Below are positions 7,801 to 15,927 of a DNA stretch of 64,000 bases, piece after piece. Both the position numbers and the translations under genes were made by a program. Source of the DNA: Candidatus Saccharimonadota bacterium (lineage in GTDB: Bacteria; Patescibacteriota; Saccharimonadia; Saccharimonadales; UBA4665); contig JABCZM010000004.1 in NCBI GenBank assembly GCA_013289705.1, forward strand, positions 1-64,000, in the 5' to 3' direction. Position 1 is the stretch's first letter. Each line of letters starts with the position of its first letter. The notes below the pieces were generated by a model. The model was not told where the DNA came from. It saw only the letters and a program-made list of their open reading frames with translations, and made no database searches.

Positions 7801-8448
7801 ATGATCAACTACGATACTGCGGTGATCCTTGGTTCAAGACCACGTGACGGAAAAACGTGGCGATTTCCTTCTCATGTCTACTACAGCCTTGACCGGGCAG
7901 TGGAGCTCTATAACAAGAAAAAAATCTCATTTATCACGGTGTCCGGAAAATGGACACTCAATTTCGACGTACTTCATATTACGCAGCCATTCACAGAATG
8001 CGAAAAGATGGCTGACTATCTACTAGCTAAAGGCATCCCAGACAATGCAATACTGCGCGAATCGGAATCAAAAGACACGATCAGTAACATCTACTACCTT
8101 AAGCGACAGATTTTTGAATCTAAGGGCTTGCGAAGTCTGCTTTTTATCGCGGCCGAGCCACGACTTCCACGGATCGAGTTCCTCTGCCAAAGAATACTGG
8201 GGCCAACATACAGTCTGCACTTCGAAGCAGTTGCGTATGCACAAGACGAGGTTTCGCCGAACGAACAGCGCACGCTCACGAAACAGACAGCTTTTTTAGC
8301 CCCCATGAAAGATGGTGACGACGCATGGTTGGATGGAAAATTTTATGTTGGACCTTACTATGATGCCGTTAGGAATCGAGTGATAGAACGTGCTGCCCAT
8401 GAGCCATTACTCTACCTTGCTAATCCGCCCTGGTCTGCTGCAGCGTAA
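7801..8448 (+). CDS. DUF218 (YdcF/ElyC-like) protein
   Basis: 215 residues. The DUF218 pattern is present: an N-terminal strand AVILGSRP, ISFITVSGKW (residues about 39-48), TECEKMADYLLAKGIP, and the ESKDTISNIYYLK block that lines the putative active site. Most characterised members are anchored and affect envelope precursors; this one has no membrane anchor, so it should be cytoplasmic. TATACT at 7786-7791 lies nine bases upstream. The 3' end overlaps the convergent gene by 29 bases. Confidence 0.75.
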   Translation: MINYDTAVILGSRPRDGKTWRFPSHVYYSLDRAVELYNKKKISFITVSGKWTLNFDVLHITQPFTECEKMADYLLAKGIPDNAILRESESKDTISNIYYLKRQIFESKGLRSLLFIAAEPRLPRIEFLCQRILGPTYSLHFEAVAYAQDEVSPNEQRTLTKQTAFLAPMKDGDDAWLDGKFYVGPYYDAVRNRVIERAAHEPLLYLANPPWSAAA

Positions 8449-9763
8449 GGGCACTTGGAATTGGACGACCCGCACTCGGTACCCACGAATAGCTTCCGCC
8501 CGGATATTTGGGCCATTGAAGATAGTGAGCGTTACCGTAGCTTATCATGCTATCTGCGGACCGAGTGACGATCTTAGCAGTACGACCAGGATCTAGAAAA
8601 CACCCCCACAATATCTTGTGCCTTGCGAAGATATACGCGACAGACTCAGCAGGCGTCACGCCCTGGAAAGTTGAGCTTTCGGGCCGCCCGTCAAACAACG
8701 TGATGTGCGTACGCTCATCAGTTGATTGGTATACCGCCAACCGTACCATTGGCACATTAATAAACGGTGGGTCACTGCCAAGGGATGGATCATCATTTAT
8801 CGGATTACTCGCAAAGTTGCTATCAGTCAGAAACGGCCCGACGGAAATCGCCCCCTGAATAGAGCTGTCCAACGGCAAAGTGTCGACCGACCGGAATTGT
8901 ATGTCGTCCTGACCATCACTTCGGAGCAGTCGAGGATTGCAGCGAAGAACGGTATCGTAGGCAAATAGGTCTAGACCACCAGACGCACTTCTGCCGACAG
9001 CCTGAAAACAGCCGTTGCTACTGGCAAGCAAGCCAACATCGACCCTCTCGTCGCTAGGGGCGATTAATGGTGAGTATCGAGAATGTTCATCAAGAATCCG
9101 GATCCGTTGTTTGCGGGCCCCAACTTCTTCATTAAAAGCATGCCGTATAACAACGTTGCCATTACCAAATACGCTGCATTCGGCCGGATGTGCAGAGCGA
9201 GAACCGCTCCATGTTACTGTGTGATTATTAATACTGAGCTCACCCAGAGCCCGGACAAACCGTACCGACAGCCTCCCGTCTATATCCGCCAATAGCGCCT
9301 CTCTATCCACGACTGGCAGGCTTGCCGCATAACCCCGCTTCTGCACTGCCAGGTTCAATGCCTGTTGGCGCGGCGTACCGGAACCCTGATCGGCAAGATA
9401 GAGGAATGCACCACTTATGGCAGCCGTCGCCTCTGGTACATTGGCCAAATAATCCGCCACACTGCGGCCATGCCGCTCCACATGAACTTCGGCAGCAACA
9501 GCATTATGAGCGAACGATAAATCATAAATATTCGTAAATCTATTATCTGCCAAAGATTCAGAACTAACGGCTAACTCGGCGTGCCCACCAAGTCTATAGG
9601 TAGCATCAAGTGCCTGCACGTCAACTTCACGCTCAATTTGCTCGCGTGCTGCCGATGGAGTCTCGAAATCATATTGGAGTGCTGGCTGCGCACCACCATC
9701 TCCAGCGGGACGGTAATACTCGATCATAGATTTACTATACAAGTTTGTTGGTTTTTTATCCAT
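8420..9763 (-). CDS. Phosphodiester-glycosidase-like protein (NAGPA/DUF2233-like)
   Basis: 447 residues, no signal peptide. The resemblance is to the NAGPA/DUF2233 fold: AISGAFLYLADQG matches the G-G-F-F region, ITLFDGRPES matches the V-D-G-R strand, and the C-terminus has LDPGRTAKIV where the family has L-D-G-G-G-S, followed by the closing GRPIPSALTL. The family cleaves phosphodiester-linked sugars. The LDGGG loop is altered and a secretion signal is absent, so activity is doubtful. The N-terminal 90 residues are unassigned. A TAAACT box lies ten bases before the ATG. Confidence 0.55.
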   Translation of the reverse strand: MDKKPTNLYSKSMIEYYRPAGDGGAQPALQYDFETPSAAREQIEREVDVQALDATYRLGGHAELAVSSESLADNRFTNIYDLSFAHNAVAAEVHVERHGRSVADYLANVPEATAAISGAFLYLADQGSGTPRQQALNLAVQKRGYAASLPVVDREALLADIDGRLSVRFVRALGELSINNHTVTWSGSRSAHPAECSVFGNGNVVIRHAFNEEVGARKQRIRILDEHSRYSPLIAPSDERVDVGLLASSNGCFQAVGRSASGGLDLFAYDTVLRCNPRLLRSDGQDDIQFRSVDTLPLDSSIQGAISVGPFLTDSNFASNPINDDPSLGSDPPFINVPMVRLAVYQSTDERTHITLFDGRPESSTFQGVTPAESVAYIFARHKILWGCFLDPGRTAKIVTRSADSMISYGNAHYLQWPKYPGGSYSWVPSAGRPIPSALTLQQTRAD

Positions 9764-9824
9764 AATATTCGATAGTTTACCTATCCTAGCTTGCCTCCTC
9801 GTATTTGGTTATAGTTAGACTGTA

Positions 9825-10517
9825 ATGAAAAACGCTCTATTTCAAACGATGTCGTTCCCGGTTGTTGGTTCAGAAAAATGTGCCTGTGTCATTGCTGGTT
9901 ATCGTGGAAAAATCGCCAGCTATAAAAAAGTCATAAAAATACTAAATAACAAGGGCTTTTCGGTCATAGCCTATGAACATAGTCCAGCCGTACTAAGCAG
10001 TGGTGACCCCCAAACACTTCTGAAACTAGTCGAGGAAATCGGTAATGATTTTCTTCATAAATCTACTAACTACAAAGAGGTGATTTGTGTTGGTGCGAGC
10101 ATCGGGGCAGGTCTTTGCTTTGCCGTCCAAAACAAAGTCCCTAACGTAAAGTATGGCGTTTATGCAGGTGCTGGCGTTTCACCACCCGAAAATATTTTTG
10201 AGGCACCTCTATTTTATGTAGTGCGAAAAAAGTTTAAGAAATCAGGCTTCACCAAACCTGAGCTTAAGAAAGCCTGGCAAGATATTGATGTTGTACCAAC
10301 AAAGCTCATAGCTCAAACACCCTTTGTTATGGCACTTGGCAAGAAAGACAGAATTGTTAAATATGACAAAGCCCTTGGCACGCTAAAGGCATGGCAGCAT
10401 CAGGGACAGCATATAAAAATCATTACTAAACCTACATTGGGGCATTTTGGAATCATTCGTTGGTATAAAGACCATATTGCAGAGTTGCTAGTTGAGGCTG
10501 AAGGTCTAGAAGCCTAA
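9825..10517 (+). CDS. Alpha/beta-hydrolase-like protein
   Basis: 230 residues. The nucleophile elbow is VGASIGAGLC (G-x-S-x-G) near residue 92, preceded by the strand KEVICV. A candidate Asp lies in ALGKKDRIVKY and a candidate His in PTLGHFGIIR, giving the usual Ser-Asp-His order. No lid or secretion signal is seen. TATAGT at 9810-9815 lies nine bases before the ATG. The substrate is unknown. Confidence 0.7.
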   Translation: MKNALFQTMSFPVVGSEKCACVIAGYRGKIASYKKVIKILNNKGFSVIAYEHSPAVLSSGDPQTLLKLVEEIGNDFLHKSTNYKEVICVGASIGAGLCFAVQNKVPNVKYGVYAGAGVSPPENIFEAPLFYVVRKKFKKSGFTKPELKKAWQDIDVVPTKLIAQTPFVMALGKKDRIVKYDKALGTLKAWQHQGQHIKIITKPTLGHFGIIRWYKDHIAELLVEAEGLEA

Positions 10518-10520
10518 TCT

Positions 10521-10540
10521 CAGTTGCGATGGCAAGCACT
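10521..10540 (+). repeat. Accessory-region repeat, short copy 6
   Basis: CAGTTGCGATGGCAAGCACT keeps only the CAGT-GCGATGGC core. It is followed five bases later by a UUCG hairpin and then the -10 box of the next gene, the same order as at 6241-6312. Confidence 0.4.
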
Positions 10541-10544
10541 ATGA

Positions 10545-10569
10545 AAGAGTTCTTCGGGGGTCTTCTTTT
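10545..10569 (+). terminator. UUCG-loop terminator
   Basis: AAGAGTTC - TTCG - GGGGTCTT, seven of eight positions paired (two G.U pairs), then CTTTT. It terminates the hydrolase gene and directly precedes TATACT at 10572. Confidence 0.65.
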
Positions 10570-10584
10570 GGTATACTTGTAGAG

Positions 10585-10929
10585 ATGAAAACGATAGACA
10601 CAACGATTAGCACTCCCGAATTGTTAGCCATGGCCGAAAAAATGTACGGAAACTTGGTTAAGGCGGTGGTTGACCTTCAAAGAAATATCCTCGTAGTCGA
10701 TGCCGAGATGCACGCCGATGAAGAACAATACTTGCTAGAACAAGGATCGAAGCAAAATGATCTTTGGGGCATTAACCTATACCCCTCTAAATTTGGAGCT
10801 GATGATTTTATCGAATTCGATTCAATGATAAACATACGTCCCCGACAACAGAACATGTCGCGTGGTATTGATAACCCTAAGATTCGAGAGCAAATCGTCA
10901 AATTAGTAAGAGAAAAGGTAATCGCATGA
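10585..10929 (+). CDS. DUF5674 family protein
   Basis: 114 residues. The family pattern is clear: MYGNLVKAVVD, VVDAEMHADEEQYLLEQGS, DLWGINLYP, FIEFDSMINIRP and a closing SRGIDNPKIREQI. Such proteins occur as the first gene of a pair with a helical partner, as here, where the next gene overlaps by four bases. The molecular role is unknown. TATACT lies seven bases before the ATG. Confidence 0.85.
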   Translation: MKTIDTTISTPELLAMAEKMYGNLVKAVVDLQRNILVVDAEMHADEEQYLLEQGSKQNDLWGINLYPSKFGADDFIEFDSMINIRPRQQNMSRGIDNPKIREQIVKLVREKVIA

Positions 10930-11261
10930 GCACTGCCTACGAGATTGACGAGTCTAGATGGGCAAAACTAGATATATTTAACCAAATGGGAAATATCTAT
11001 AGTGAAGTTGGCCGATCTTTTAAGACACAAGGACAGGAAAACTCCAAAGATCATGAAGAAGCAGTTAGTCGCGCAATTGACTTGTTTGATGTCACTGTTC
11101 GTATTCTTATTGCTAAAAAGTCACCGGAGGCAAAAGAGGTACTTCGTGCTAAAGAACAATTTCTTGATCTAGCGGTTAGCGATAAACCAACTCCTGAGTC
11201 TATACAAAGCCTCGACAGATACTTTATGCAATTTGCTGTAGCCGCACGACTTAATAGATAA
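10926..11261 (+). CDS. Helical partner of DUF5674 protein
   Basis: 111 residues, all predicted alpha-helical. The pattern WAKLDIFNQMGNIYSEVGRSFK, a central RAIDLFDVTVRIL and the end YFMQFAVAARLNR are typical of a conserved family found beside DUF5674 genes. ATG overlaps the preceding stop by four bases, so the two are translationally coupled. The small two-gene layout resembles toxin-antitoxin loci and the helical partner recalls HEPN/four-helix proteins, but I see no R-x(4-6)-H RNase motif. Confidence 0.7.
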   Translation: MSTAYEIDESRWAKLDIFNQMGNIYSEVGRSFKTQGQENSKDHEEAVSRAIDLFDVTVRILIAKKSPEAKEVLRAKEQFLDLAVSDKPTPESIQSLDRYFMQFAVAARLNR

Positions 11262-11354
11262 GCAGCAGATAAAGTTAGTTTTTGTAATTAGATGTCCTGT
11301 TTGTATCTGTTAAGTAGTTATAATCCCGTTGAATATAAGCGTATAATAGAGCCT

Positions 11355-11543
11355 GTGAGAAAGCTAGTTAATATAGTACTAGTTCTCGGCTTCCTGTTTG
11401 TGGATTTCTTGTTCTTTCATGACATTTTCAAAGCAGGAGAATCTACGAGCATAGCTCAGTATCTTACGGGTATTTTGAGCATCCTTGTTTTTGTTATTTC
11501 AATCCAATCGCTAATGAAAAATAATAAGAACGCCAAAAGCTAG
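11355..11543 (+). CDS. Small two-helix membrane protein
   Basis: 62 residues from GTG 11355. I prefer this start over ATG 11292 because TATAAT at 11342-11347 lies seven bases upstream and falls inside the longer reading. There are two hydrophobic helices, LVNIVLVLGFLFVDFLFF and YLTGILSILVFVISIQSL, with a basic tail. No family is recognised. Confidence 0.55.
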   Translation: MRKLVNIVLVLGFLFVDFLFFHDIFKAGESTSIAQYLTGILSILVFVISIQSLMKNNKNAKS

Positions 11544-11605
11544 TAATTAGTTCTGCTACACAGGCATTCGGCAACCACAAAAGAAAGGGTACACTAACGC
11601 CTGAT

Positions 11606-12385
11606 ATGACAGACCCAACGATGCGCCGAAAGGCGAGCGACAAACTCCTGCGGAAAGTCCCAGAGATCACCCTTTTATTCTGGGTCATTAAGCTGTTAAG
11701 CACGGCTATGGGCGAGTCGACATCAGACTATTTGGTTAATCAGTTCAATCCGTATGTTGTAGTTATTGCAGGTTTCATCGGGTTTGTTGTTGCACTAGCC
11801 TTGCAATTTAAAGTTCGGCGCTATATAGCTTGGATCTATTGGCTAACGGTGGTCATGGTGGCAATCTTTGGCACTATGGCTGCCGATGTGGCGCATGTTG
11901 CACTGGGGATTCCGTATATCGTATCGACCGTGCTGTTTGCCGCTGTCTTAGCTGTCATCTTTATACTTTGGAACAAGTCCGAACATACACTGTCTATCCA
12001 TAGCATCGATACCCGTCGTAGAGAGGTTTTTTATTGGGCAACGGTGCTGGCAACATTCGCGCTTGGTACTGCAGCGGGTGATTTAATCGCCTATACGGCC
12101 AACCTTGGTTTCTTTTCGGCCGGCATATTATTTGCTTTAATGTTCGCGGTTCCAGCCGCTGGCTACAAGTTTTTCCGCTGGAACCGTATACTTACTTTCT
12201 GGCTTGCTTACATTCTAACCCGACCACTTGGCGCTTCGTTTGCCGACTGGACGGGCAAAGCCCAAACCACTGGTGCGCTCGGCTGGGGTGACGGGCTCGT
12301 TGGAGGAGTTTTGGCAGTTTTAATCGTCGTATTCGTTGGCTATCTCTCGATGAGCCATAAAGATAGTGCGGCACTGGATCGCTAA
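11606..12385 (+). CDS. COG4705-type multi-pass membrane protein
   Basis: 259 residues with about eight membrane helices in two similar halves. The first half starts with KVPEITLLFWVIKLLSTAMGE and STSDYL, a signature of this uncharacterised membrane family; the second repeats AAGDLIAYTANLG and RPLGASFADWTGK. The two-fold repeat suggests a transporter-like fold. TACACT at 11590-11595 lies ten bases before the ATG. The function is unknown. Confidence 0.75.
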   Translation: MTDPTMRRKASDKLLRKVPEITLLFWVIKLLSTAMGESTSDYLVNQFNPYVVVIAGFIGFVVALALQFKVRRYIAWIYWLTVVMVAIFGTMAADVAHVALGIPYIVSTVLFAAVLAVIFILWNKSEHTLSIHSIDTRRREVFYWATVLATFALGTAAGDLIAYTANLGFFSAGILFALMFAVPAAGYKFFRWNRILTFWLAYILTRPLGASFADWTGKAQTTGALGWGDGLVGGVLAVLIVVFVGYLSMSHKDSAALDR

Positions 12386-12570
12386 TCTAGGGAAAAGTTA
12401 CGCTAGTGCGGCAGATTTTCTAAGTTTAATCTCGTGATTGTGGCGGAAAACTAGTGGGCACTCTGACATAAACAAGGCCGCGTCCCCGTACGAAAAATGA
12501 TAATTATCACCTTGACTATTAAAAATCAAAGTGAGACGATGGAAACTTCCTTTTAAATTTCAGGCATACC
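12386..12570. other. Intergenic region with a 12-base palindrome
   Basis: No gene is supported in this 185-base gap. It holds a perfect palindrome TGATAATTATCA at 12498-12509 just before TTGACT (12512-12517), upstream of the HAD gene. The core resembles half of an iron-responsive Fur box, but a full 19-base site is absent. Confidence 0.4.
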
Positions 12571-13401
12571 ATGTTTAGACCAGAAAACAACTTCCAGCTT
12601 GGCGTATTCGACATCAACGGCACGCTATGCACCGGTAAGGATGGGCTAACAGACACAATTAAGAACGGTTTTAAGAACTTACGAGCACAGTCCATCCAAA
12701 CCACTGTTGTTACTGGCCGTGGAACTGGCGGCGCAAAGGCATTACTTGGTGATGATTGGGACAAGATTGTCTCACCCGGTATGCCAATTGGCGTAGAAAA
12801 CGGTGCAAGGTTGGTGGCAGAAGACGGTAGCAATCTCCGCTTTCACCGCATTAAAAAAACAACCCTGGACGCAGTTATTGATGCAACTTTGCTGGCAGAT
12901 GGCGCAGTAGACTATCTGGCATATACTCCGCAAGAGCCAGGCGCTAAAGATGTTCTGTGGCTACCCAAAGGTAAGTCTCCCAAAGAATATCTCCTGGCAA
13001 ATGGCCGGCATGTAGAAATCATGGACGAATCCGTAACACGGTTTGCAGCACGAGTGGGCTGCGATAAAGCTTGCATGCTACGAGTAGGCACGCAGTCACC
13101 AGAAGTTAATGGCTTGTTTGAGGGGATGAATTTTTTCCTGAATCAGACCGAACTTAACGTGCTCCCTGATGGAGTCAATAAGGCAACCGGCGTAACAGAC
13201 ATTGCCGAATATGCTGGCGTTGCGCTTTCACGAGTCCTCGTAGCAGGTAACGACTACAACGACCTACCTATGCTCGACCTCCCCGTTGCTAGAAAGATAT
13301 TTATCCCTGATACGCCCGAGCTTAGACCAAGCAGTGCAGATGTCATAAGCTTGGCTTCTCCACAAGAACTAGGGGCATACTTATGGGGAGTTGGGGCGTG
13401 A
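12571..13401 (+). CDS. HAD-superfamily phosphatase (Cof/SPP-like) with altered motif I
   Basis: 276 residues. HAD motifs: motif I FDINGTL at 13-19, motif II VVTGRG, and motif IV VLVAGNDYNDLPMLD. A cap domain lies between about residues 85 and 185, as in Cof-type and sucrose-phosphatase-like enzymes. Motif I has Asn16 where the general-acid Asp of DxDGT is usual, and motif IV reads GNDYND instead of GDxxND. The nucleophile Asp14 is kept. It lies convergent to the phosphonate-type operon; any link to it is an inference. The ribosome site is weak. Confidence 0.75.
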   Translation: MFRPENNFQLGVFDINGTLCTGKDGLTDTIKNGFKNLRAQSIQTTVVTGRGTGGAKALLGDDWDKIVSPGMPIGVENGARLVAEDGSNLRFHRIKKTTLDAVIDATLLADGAVDYLAYTPQEPGAKDVLWLPKGKSPKEYLLANGRHVEIMDESVTRFAARVGCDKACMLRVGTQSPEVNGLFEGMNFFLNQTELNVLPDGVNKATGVTDIAEYAGVALSRVLVAGNDYNDLPMLDLPVARKIFIPDTPELRPSSADVISLASPQELGAYLWGVGA

Positions 13402-13479
13402 ATCAAGAGAAGACTTTACTATTACCAATTACTCCTCTGTTCTTGGAGTTGGGTTTATCAAAATTAAAAGCAGTCTGCC

Positions 13480-14805
13480 CTAAAACGTAAACTGCTTTGG
13501 ATAAACTATTGTCTGAGGATCGGTATATTGTATGAGCGTTTCCGAGAAACCCTCTTTTCCAAGACCTGCCTTACCGAAACCACCGAAAGACATTTGCGCG
13601 TGCCGAAAAGTCGGCAGATCATTGAATATGATACCTCCCCAAAGTAAATCTTTAGCCAAACTACGCATAGACGCTTGTTTTGCCACATAAATAGATAGTT
13701 GAATACCGCTGTTTATGTAATCACGTTTGATAGTACCTAGTACCTCTTGATATCCTAATTGACCATCGTACAAATGCACGAATACAATTGGGCCTGGCAG
13801 GTCAAAGCAAAGTATTTGTTTGACCCAATCACTATGGAAGCCGGAGACGGCATACATAGCTGGAGAGATATGGGCACCGTCTACTTTAAGCTCTAGCAAT
13901 GTTTCAACATGTGGTGCAAATTCTAGAATCTTTTTCACTTTGTCAGCAGAGCTACGTGCATAGTCTGCAGTGATTAATGGGCCAAGGCGACCAGTACTTT
14001 TGACTAGCTGGAGCTTCGACCGCAATTCGGTCACAAAGTTGATTCTCTCGGCTGGGATAAAAATATGTTTAATGGATACGCAACGCTGACCATTTTTGGC
14101 AACAATGCCTTCAACCAAGCGTTCCGCAAGTTGGTCATCATACTGTTTGAAGTCCGGGGCAAAGATCACTGGTGAATTACCACCAGTCAATTCCATATGG
14201 TACTTCTTGACCCCACCGCTCTTGATAATTTTCTGACCGGTGATGTAGCTACCGGTGAACGAAATAATGCCGATACGATCGTCTGACGTCACTTGGTTGA
14301 GAGTCTGTTCATCCTCCTGATCCGTGAAGTATACCAATCTGTTGCCACAGGCTTTGTGAATGAGATCATAAAGAGCCCTGCCGCTTTGCGCAGCTAGCGG
14401 AGACGGCTTAAACAGCACCGAGGTACTGGCGAGTAAGCCCGTTGAGATCTTGTGAGCTGGAGAGCTTAACGGACTGCTAAACGGTGTAATAGCCAGCAGT
14501 GGTCCGCGCGCCAATCGTCTTTCTCGTATGATTTTGTCGCCCTTTTCGGCGAGGGTATCTGTTAGCGCATCAGCATGGGTCTTAGCCATAAGAAAGGTAG
14601 CTATTGCTCGGTCTATTTCTTTGGTGGTATCTTGCTCAGTGAGCTTAACTTCGCTGACAATTAATTGACGCAAACCGTCGCGATTGTTCTCTATCTCCCG
14701 AGCAATGTCACTGAATATTTGTCGTTTACTCATAGAATCTAAGTCCGCAGCCACAAAATAGTCCGACTGGAGCTTTGTTAGTGTTGCTTCAAGCTCTGTA
14801 ACCAT
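13480..14805 (-). CDS. Aldehyde dehydrogenase, possibly acting on phosphonoacetaldehyde
   Basis: 441 residues, slightly short for the family. The catalytic pair is Glu205 in HMELTGGNSP and Cys242 in GQRCVS, the cofactor Lys is in VLFKPSP near 133, and FTGSYITGQ is the NAD-binding turn. The ATG is directly next to the stop of the phosphonopyruvate decarboxylase gene, whose product is phosphonoacetaldehyde. From that context I infer oxidation to phosphonoacetate, as done by PhnY-type enzymes; sequence alone gives only the family. Confidence 0.8.
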   Translation of the reverse strand: MVTELEATLTKLQSDYFVAADLDSMSKRQIFSDIAREIENNRDGLRQLIVSEVKLTEQDTTKEIDRAIATFLMAKTHADALTDTLAEKGDKIIRERRLARGPLLAITPFSSPLSSPAHKISTGLLASTSVLFKPSPLAAQSGRALYDLIHKACGNRLVYFTDQEDEQTLNQVTSDDRIGIISFTGSYITGQKIIKSGGVKKYHMELTGGNSPVIFAPDFKQYDDQLAERLVEGIVAKNGQRCVSIKHIFIPAERINFVTELRSKLQLVKSTGRLGPLITADYARSSADKVKKILEFAPHVETLLELKVDGAHISPAMYAVSGFHSDWVKQILCFDLPGPIVFVHLYDGQLGYQEVLGTIKRDYINSGIQLSIYVAKQASMRSLAKDLLWGGIIFNDLPTFRHAQMSFGGFGKAGLGKEGFSETLIQYTDPQTIVYPKQFTF

Positions 14806-15921
14806 CTAAGCACTTCCTAAGAAACTCATGAACTCGGCCTTATTCTCGACCGGAGTTGTGGTTGGCCGGCCAAGATCTGGTCGTGAGCCCGTGGACGCAT
14901 ATACAACCACCGCTCGTGGTCCATCGTTTGTATCAAAATCCAGAGCAATTAACTCAGCTTTGGTGTGGATGATGGTCACGCTACGATAGTTGGCGCTAGT
15001 GAATATCCCTTGCCATTTTAGGACTGTTGAGACAGTGGGCTGACCACCAGTGCTCTCGTAAGCACCGTTGTCGATAACTATGTGGGTCAAATTGCGTAAT
15101 TGGTAATAACCAATAGTCGCCAGCGTGCCCATTTTCATAAGCACCGCTCCATCACCGTCTATGACGAAAACCTTCTTGCTCGTTTGCATAGCTATACCTA
15201 AACCAATACTCGCAGCACAACCCATCGAGCCAACAGTTAAAAAATCGAAGTGATGAGACTGACCGGCCTGTTCTCTAAGCTCATAAACTTCGCGTGAGGT
15301 TTTGCCAGTCGTTGTAACTATCGGTGACTCACCAATTTTTGGCAACAACAGGCTCAAGATTTCTTCTCGTTGCATATATTCAGCCTGGACTGACTGGGCA
15401 GGACTACCCCTGGAGTTTATAATCTTTGGTCGAAAGATCAAGGCGACCGGCTTTTGATGAGAGGTCGCAGCAGCTTTCAGCGAGGTGATCGTTTCGGCTG
15501 TTTCAGTGACATCGGCGCTTGCGAATTGGTACGGTATTCCCATATCGCGCAATAGGTCAAGCATGATACGACCCATCTTCTTGTGCTGTGGTTCATCGCT
15601 CTGACCTGGTTCACCCCTCCATGATAAGAAGATTATGGCCGGGATACTGTACACCTCTTTATCCATCAATGAAGTTAGCGGATTTACGGCGTTACCCAAA
15701 CCAGAGTTTTGCATATAGATGATCGGGACTTTGCCAGTGGATAAGTGATAACCAGTAGCAATCCCGACTGCTTCGCCCTCGCTAGTAGCAATGACGTTTT
15801 GTATAGGCCCAGGCTCCGTACTAAAGCAACTCAGTAACCCTTCTAAATAGCTACATGGTACCCCTGTTAGGAACAAGAGATCTTGAGCTTTTAGTACAGT
15901 TATCAGGTCGACAGCCTTCAT
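14806..15921 (-). CDS. aepY: Phosphonopyruvate decarboxylase
   Basis: 371 residues, the normal size. It is a thiamine-diphosphate enzyme with split N- and C-terminal domains: TGVPCSYLEGLL near 19-30, the catalytic Glu in ATSEGEAVGIATGY, and the ThDP/Mg motif DGDGAVLMKMGTLATIGY ending in DNGAYESTGGQPT. These match Ppd/AepY, which converts phosphonopyruvate to phosphonoacetaldehyde and CO2, the irreversible step that drives C-P bond synthesis. It starts six bases after the PEP mutase stop and abuts the dehydrogenase gene. Confidence 0.92.
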   Translation of the reverse strand: MKAVDLITVLKAQDLLFLTGVPCSYLEGLLSCFSTEPGPIQNVIATSEGEAVGIATGYHLSTGKVPIIYMQNSGLGNAVNPLTSLMDKEVYSIPAIIFLSWRGEPGQSDEPQHKKMGRIMLDLLRDMGIPYQFASADVTETAETITSLKAAATSHQKPVALIFRPKIINSRGSPAQSVQAEYMQREEILSLLLPKIGESPIVTTTGKTSREVYELREQAGQSHHFDFLTVGSMGCAASIGLGIAMQTSKKVFVIDGDGAVLMKMGTLATIGYYQLRNLTHIVIDNGAYESTGGQPTVSTVLKWQGIFTSANYRSVTIIHTKAELIALDFDTNDGPRAVVVYASTGSRPDLGRPTTTPVENKAEFMSFLGSA

Positions 15922-15927
15922 TATGTA

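Noticed and set aside
5270-10585. Integron-type cassette array
   Set aside because: GTTAGAC/GTTAGAT strings occur in two gaps, but complementary RYYYAAC partners and a consistent attC fold are missing and no integrase gene is in the window.
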